From assembly GCF_014256275.1 (NCBI RefSeq), contig NZ_JACCFE010000004.1:1-64000 (forward strand): a stretch of DNA of 64,000 bases. The letters are read 5' to 3'. Position 1 is the stretch's first letter; the number at the start of each line of letters is the position of its first letter. This DNA is from Rhodococcus sp. 4CII (GTDB lineage Bacteria > Actinomycetota > Actinomycetes > Mycobacteriales > Mycobacteriaceae). Under the pieces are notes generated by a model. That model saw nothing but the letters and a program-made list of their open reading frames with translations. It was not told where the DNA came from and did no database searches. Positions 60,123 to 64,000 of this stretch are shown piece by piece. Position numbers and translations under genes: made by a program.

Positions 60123-61130
60123 ATGCCAAATCGTCGTCGTTTGCATGCGGCCGTGATCGGCGCGCTCATTCTGGGGAGCCTGGTCGCTTCGCCACACTCA
60201 GCGCTTGGGCAACCCGGCTTCGGTTCTGGAGGAATCGACGTCAGCCCTGGTATGGGAAACGGCGGCTCGAACATCACAGTGCAGGGCAGCTACGTCCAGG
60301 TACCTTCAGCGTCACCTGGCACCGGAGGCTCCCCAGGGGCGAGTGCAGCCGGGACGGGCGGCGGCGGGTCTGGATACAGCGGTGGTGGCAGTGACGTCGT
60401 ATCTGCCCCCACAGGACCTCCGATTAGGGAGCAGCTGAAGGCGTGCGGCCGATTCACAGACTGTGTACCACTTAGTCCGGACGTGGGGATGCCGGCGACA
60501 CCAGTCGCGATGGCGCAGGTCATGAACGTAGTGGGAACAGCCATTACCGGCATGCAACTCGAGAAACCGCCGATGTGCTCGACCCCGGAGCCTGCTGACT
60601 ATGCTGGCGGCCGTACCGGGCTCGTCGGCCGCTGGGCCTGGTACTACCTGTGCCCGGACCAGATTCGGGAATCCACGGTCGGTCCCGTGTCGCGGACTGC
60701 TGTCGGTCCCGGACTGCTGGTGAGTGCGACGGCCTTCAATACATCCGTCACGGTGAATCCCGGAGACGGAAGCCTGCCGATTGTCTGCTCGGGCGCCTTG
60801 TTGCCGTTCACTCCATACACAGACCTAGTTGACGCGAGCCCACTAACTCCGCCGAGTGGTATGCCGTCGCCGACGTGTGGTCGTCATATGGAAAAGACCT
60901 CGATCACCGAACCCGACAGCACGTTCCACGTCTCCGCGACATCCGGATGGACGATCTTCTGGACTGCGGCCTTCGCGTCAGGTCAGACGATAGGCGGTGT
61001 TGTCCCGGTACCGCTGACTACGCAGTTCCGGCAGCGGGTAGGTGAGCTGCAAGTGCTGGTCACCCCGAACGTCGGGGGGAACGTTGCCGGGGCTGGTGCA
61101 GCTGTGGGAGAGGTCGTCCGACCCCGGTAG
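60123..61130 (+). CDS. Secreted Gly/Ser-rich protein at the end of the Tad cluster
   Basis: This 335-residue protein has a signal peptide (VIGALILGSLVASPHSALG, cleavage near 29), a Gly/Ser-rich stretch (about 35-100) and a Cys-containing domain (CGRFTDCVPLSP, PPMCSTPEPADYAGG, WAWYYLCPDQIRES). AAGGAGA precedes the ATG. No family is recognised; it is probably exported by or displayed with the Tad machine. Confidence 0.75.
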   Translation: MPNRRRLHAAVIGALILGSLVASPHSALGQPGFGSGGIDVSPGMGNGGSNITVQGSYVQVPSASPGTGGSPGASAAGTGGGGSGYSGGGSDVVSAPTGPPIREQLKACGRFTDCVPLSPDVGMPATPVAMAQVMNVVGTAITGMQLEKPPMCSTPEPADYAGGRTGLVGRWAWYYLCPDQIRESTVGPVSRTAVGPGLLVSATAFNTSVTVNPGDGSLPIVCSGALLPFTPYTDLVDASPLTPPSGMPSPTCGRHMEKTSITEPDSTFHVSATSGWTIFWTAAFASGQTIGGVVPVPLTTQFRQRVGELQVLVTPNVGGNVAGAGAAVGEVVRPR

Positions 61131-61138
61131 GCCGCTGA

Positions 61139-63019
61139 ATGTCGGTGTTCGCTGTCATAATCCCAGCTATGTCTTCTGGGGGAATGAAGTCGAAGCTGCT
61201 AATTCAACAAGTCGACCTCGCAGCGGAATTTCACGAGCGCAACAGTATCGAGGCGAAGGCACTCACAGTCGGAAGCCAGCGCAGGGTGTGGTGGCGTTGC
61301 GCTGCGGGTCATGAGTGGGAAGCGATGGTGAGGGCCAGGGTTCGCGGATCCGGATGCCCGATCTGTGCTGGTCGTGAAATCGTTCCTGGAATCAACGATG
61401 TGGCGACGACACATCCCGATATCGCCGCGGAGTGGCATCCGGTGCGGAACTCAATTGACCCAACTAAGCTTTCGATCCGCAGTGCCAGGCAGGTGTGGTG
61501 GCGCTGCGCGGCCGGACATGAGTGGCAGACTCAGGTGCTTCATCGTGGTAATGGCACGAAGTGCCCTGATTGCTGGGGCCGCAAGCTCGTTCCAGGCGCA
61601 AATGACTTGGCAACCCTGCATCCAAGCATTGCCGCCGAATTCCACCCCCGGAACAACACCGACCCTAGTCGATATCTGCCTGGAAGTGCGAAACAAGTGC
61701 TATGGCAATGTACCCGTGGGCACGAGTGGACGATGGCAATCACGGACAGGGTCTATCGAAGTCGCGGATGCCCCGAGTGTGAAGGGAAGCCGGTGCTACC
61801 CCCTCGTCGTGGGGCCGTTACTGTCGCGTATTCACCGGTCGCCGGTGAATGGAGTGACCGCAACGATCGTGGACCCGAAGAGTTCGCGCTGTACAGCAAC
61901 AAGATGGCGTGGTGGCGGTGCCCGGCCGGTCACGAGTACGAGGCAAAGATTGCACATCGGACCAACTCCGGATCCAAATGTCCATACTGTAGCGGCTTAC
62001 GAGTGCTGATTGGTTTCAACGACTTGGCGACCACTCATCCAGAGGTACTGTGGGCGTGGGATTTCGAGCGCAATGACATTCTCCCGACCCAGGTCTCGAT
62101 CGGGTCTACGAAGAAGGTGTGGTGGCGTTGCCGGCTCGGCCATGAGACGTACGCATCGCCGAATGCGCGGTCGAAGTTCGATCAGACGACGTGTCAGGTG
62201 TGCTCAGGCCTCGAAGTTCGGGCGGGATTCAATGATCTTGAGTCACAATGGCCGGAGTTGGTGGCGAGTGAGTGGAGCTCGGAAAAGAACGATATTCTGC
62301 CGAGCGCGGTTCATTGTAATAGTGCTCGGAAGGTGTGGTGGCGGTGTCCGCTGGGACATGAGTGGCGTACGGCGGTGGTAAAGCGGACACGCGAGGGGCA
62401 GGGCTGCCCGGTATGCGCGAACCGAATTGTCGTTATTGGCTTCAACGATCTGGCGTCCGAGCGGCCGAATCTTGCGAGTGAATGGCACCCGGAGCTGAAC
62501 GGTGACCTTCTGTCGACGGCTGTGACGTGCGGATCCAACAAGAAGGTCTGGTGGCGGTGCGGGAAGGGGCACGAGTGGCGGGCCGCGGTGATCAAGCGGG
62601 CGCTATACGACCACGGGTGTGTGAAGTGTCTGGCGAAGCATACGTCTCGCCGGGAACAGGATGTTTGTTCTCGGCTGGCCGAATTCTTCGGCCTTGAGTA
62701 CGACGGTCCGACGCGGATCCAGGGGGTGCGTACACCAGTGGACTTGTTCCTGCCGGCTCAGAGGACGGTGGTCGAGTACGACGGCTGGTACTGGCATAAG
62801 AGCAAGCTTGAGGGTGACAACCGTAAGACGAGCGCATTGCGTGATCTCGGGTTGGACGTAGTGAGGATCAGGGAAATATATCTGGGGCAGAAGCTTCCTG
62901 AAGCGCTAGGCGTTCAAGTGTTCGCGGCCCACAATGAGCCGGCCGATAAGGTCGCTAAGGATGTCATCGACGTCATTGTCGATCGGGCGGCTGCGAATGT
63001 TGCCGCGAATGCTGGGTGA
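61139..63019 (+). CDS. Seven-repeat zinc-ribbon protein fused to a Vsr/DUF559-like nuclease
   Basis: This 626-residue protein has seven repeats of about 65 residues. Each has a VWWRC-x2-GHEW core, a CPxC knuckle and an FNDLATxxPxLAxEW spacer (DUF4379-type zinc ribbons). The C-terminal 110 residues (REQDVCSRLAEFFGLEYDGP, TPVDLFLP, VVEYDGWYWHKS, RKTSALRDLGLDVVRIRE) fit a Vsr/DUF559-like PD-(D/E)xK nuclease. Zinc ribbons probably bind DNA or another nucleic acid. A defence or mobile-element role is likely but not shown. The start may be 61139, 61169 or 61184; CATAAT at 61156 would suit a leaderless start at 61169. Confidence 0.85.
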   Translation: MSVFAVIIPAMSSGGMKSKLLIQQVDLAAEFHERNSIEAKALTVGSQRRVWWRCAAGHEWEAMVRARVRGSGCPICAGREIVPGINDVATTHPDIAAEWHPVRNSIDPTKLSIRSARQVWWRCAAGHEWQTQVLHRGNGTKCPDCWGRKLVPGANDLATLHPSIAAEFHPRNNTDPSRYLPGSAKQVLWQCTRGHEWTMAITDRVYRSRGCPECEGKPVLPPRRGAVTVAYSPVAGEWSDRNDRGPEEFALYSNKMAWWRCPAGHEYEAKIAHRTNSGSKCPYCSGLRVLIGFNDLATTHPEVLWAWDFERNDILPTQVSIGSTKKVWWRCRLGHETYASPNARSKFDQTTCQVCSGLEVRAGFNDLESQWPELVASEWSSEKNDILPSAVHCNSARKVWWRCPLGHEWRTAVVKRTREGQGCPVCANRIVVIGFNDLASERPNLASEWHPELNGDLLSTAVTCGSNKKVWWRCGKGHEWRAAVIKRALYDHGCVKCLAKHTSRREQDVCSRLAEFFGLEYDGPTRIQGVRTPVDLFLPAQRTVVEYDGWYWHKSKLEGDNRKTSALRDLGLDVVRIREIYLGQKLPEALGVQVFAAHNEPADKVAKDVIDVIVDRAAANVAANAG

Positions 63020-63284
63020 CGACTGGCTGACGGCCGGTTGGCTGCGCATGGAGATGAGCGGTCAAGTCGGTGCAGATCCCGACCACCGAGGGACGGTCAC
63101 CAGTCGTCACCACTGTCGGCATTGCGAACCCGGGCAACCGGCATTCGACATCGCCTGCAGCAATTGCGGTGACGGGCCCATCCTCGCCGGCCCGCTCGCC
63201 GAGCAAGTGAAGAACGGCGACCTGACAGAGCCGGTTCAACGATGGCTCACGGCAGCCGGATGGACGGTCACACTGGATCTTTAG
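63009..63284 (+). CDS. Small zinc-ribbon protein
   Basis: This 91-residue protein starts at 63009 inside the end of the nuclease gene (11-base overlap). It has CRHCEPGQPAFDIACSNCGD, a CxxC...CxxC ribbon, and GDLTEPVQRWLTAAGW. Short proteins of this plan are common in rhodococci. It may be co-translated with the nuclease gene. Confidence 0.65.
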   Translation: MLGDDWLTAGWLRMEMSGQVGADPDHRGTVTSRHHCRHCEPGQPAFDIACSNCGDGPILAGPLAEQVKNGDLTEPVQRWLTAAGWTVTLDL

Positions 63285-63422
63285 TGCCCGGGCCATGCAT
63301 GAGATGCTTTGGACTGAAAGGATATCCACTCCAACCAGCGGTCATTGGTTGAGGATTCACGGAACGATGCAGTAGACGAGAGCCTTCCGACGGGCTCCGC
63401 CGATAGGAGAGAAGGACAATTC

Positions 63423-63569
63423 GTGGATTCCTGGGTTTGGTACATACCCATCCCGGACGGATGGCGGTACGCTCTGAACGAGCTGCAACGGCAGTGGATG
63501 GGGCTGGACCCACGTGCCACGGGTGGAGGAATACCGCACCTTTCGAATACCGTACCCCACCAGTCTTAG
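63423..63569 (+). CDS. Small hypothetical protein
   Basis: A GTG at 63423 with AGAAGGA about 7 bases upstream starts a 48-residue frame (VDSWVWYIPIPDGWRYALNE). The DNA between it and 63009-63284 gives no longer frame. No family is recognised. Confidence 0.45.
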   Translation: MDSWVWYIPIPDGWRYALNELQRQWMGLDPRATGGGIPHLSNTVPHQS

Positions 63570-63731
63570 TCGTCGGGGAAGCGTTTGGGCGTGTGGAGTT
63601 TCGTGCGGCGGGTGCTCGGTCCGGGTTCCGCCATTTTAGGGGAGCGGTCGTATTCGCAGTCCGCCCCGAATCGGTTAGTGTTGGTGATCGGGGCAACACG
63701 CCGGCGTGCATACAGCTGGAATCGTTTTCGC

Positions 63732-64000
63732 TCAGAAGTTCAGGTGGCGTGCGAGGCGGCTGATCGGATGGGTTTCGATATTCGCGGGTTGACCGGGCCC
63801 GGTGGTGTGCACGCTTGGGCTCACTCGGACGTGGGCCTCGGCGTCGATGCGGACCGTGGTGGTATCGGTGGCGGCGATCAGAGCTTGGACGTGGCAATGA
63901 CTGTGCGCGAAGACGATGGCGCTGTCTTCTGCGCGGATCCTGGCGTTGTCGGTGCCGACGATATGGCTCTTGCCGCGGGCAGTGACCCTGGCGTGGTTGG
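63732..64000 (-). CDS. Beta-repeat protein, N-terminus off the right edge
   Basis: An open minus-strand frame runs in from the right edge to a stop at 63732, about 89 residues. It contains repeats of the kind NHARVTARGKSHIVGTDNAR and EAHVRVSPSVHT, similar to actinobacterial proteins built from short VxAxxxxxVxA repeats that probably form a beta-helix. The start lies beyond the window. The role is unknown. Confidence 0.6.
   Translation of the reverse strand, partial: NHARVTARGKSHIVGTDNARIRAEDSAIVFAHSHCHVQALIAATDTTTVRIDAEAHVRVSPSVHTTGPGQPANIETHPISRLARHLNF

Noticed and set aside
1..64000. rRNA, tRNA or tmRNA genes
   Set aside because: No conserved rRNA segments or cloverleaf with a TTCRANNC-type arm was noticed on either strand. 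A dedicated scan was not possible here.

Overview
The window is high-GC actinobacterial DNA. Its gene style points to a large plasmid of Rhodococcus or a close relative in the Mycobacteriales: ParA with ribbon-helix-helix partners, a cutinase, a TcpC/VirB4-type conjugation operon, an actinobacterial Tad-like cluster, and many overlapping ATGA/GTGA gene junctions. No rRNA, tRNA, CRISPR array or chromosomal housekeeping gene was seen. A Tpg-like protein encoded directly after a very large Tap-like protein suggests that the replicon is, or derives from, a linear plasmid with protein-capped ends. No telomere lies in the window.

Layout. 1-4.2 kb (minus strand): a partial DUF4192-like gene, a DUF3560 gene and small accessory genes, split by two near-identical hairpin terminators. 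2.1-10.0 kb (minus): a replication operon with a small ribbon-helix-helix-type protein, a 1792-residue protein (primase zinc finger, TOPRIM, P-loop ATPase, Tap-like C-terminus), a Tpg-like HTH protein and a second HTH protein. 10-14.9 kb: partition region with parA, a parB-like gene, two sets of 12-bp-phased repeats (one about 830 bp long) and a second parB-like gene. 15-18.5 kb: hypothetical genes and a Shedu defence nuclease. 18.5-22 kb: a scrambled duplicate fragment of the tap-like gene, a frameshifted cutinase, a small membrane protein and a sigma-factor-like gene. 22.2-31.4 kb (plus): conjugation operon (TcpC-like, two small membrane proteins, VirB4-like ATPase, VirB6-like channel, M23/transglycosylase cell-wall hydrolase). 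32.0-33.0 kb: three IS21-type miniature elements, two of them nested. 33.1-35.7 kb: an FtsK-like coupling ATPase. 35.8-43 kb: accessory island with an IS1634-family element flanked by 50-bp direct repeats, a HEPN protein and low-similarity membrane proteins. 43-48.1 kb: regulators, small conserved actinobacterial proteins and an alpha/beta hydrolase. 48.9-61.1 kb (plus): a Tad/Flp-like secretion-pilus operon with LysM-BTAD protein, lipoproteins and a secreted protein. 61.1-64 kb: a seven-repeat zinc-ribbon protein fused to a Vsr-like nuclease, small genes, and a partial gene at the right edge.

How it fits together. The large primase/ATPase/Tap-like protein and the Tpg-like protein probably replicate and end-patch the replicon. 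ParA and the RHH proteins probably act on the 12-bp array as a centromere. The 22-36 kb block builds a mating channel with its own wall hydrolase and DNA pump, but no relaxase was recognised. A conserved leader element stands before three plasmid genes or operons (at 22.2, 33.1 and 42.7 kb); one copy is next to the plasmid's own sigma-like gene, which suggests a small regulon. The Tad-like operon may supply a surface appendage. Defence-type genes (Shedu, HEPN, zinc-ribbon nuclease) sit between the backbone modules.
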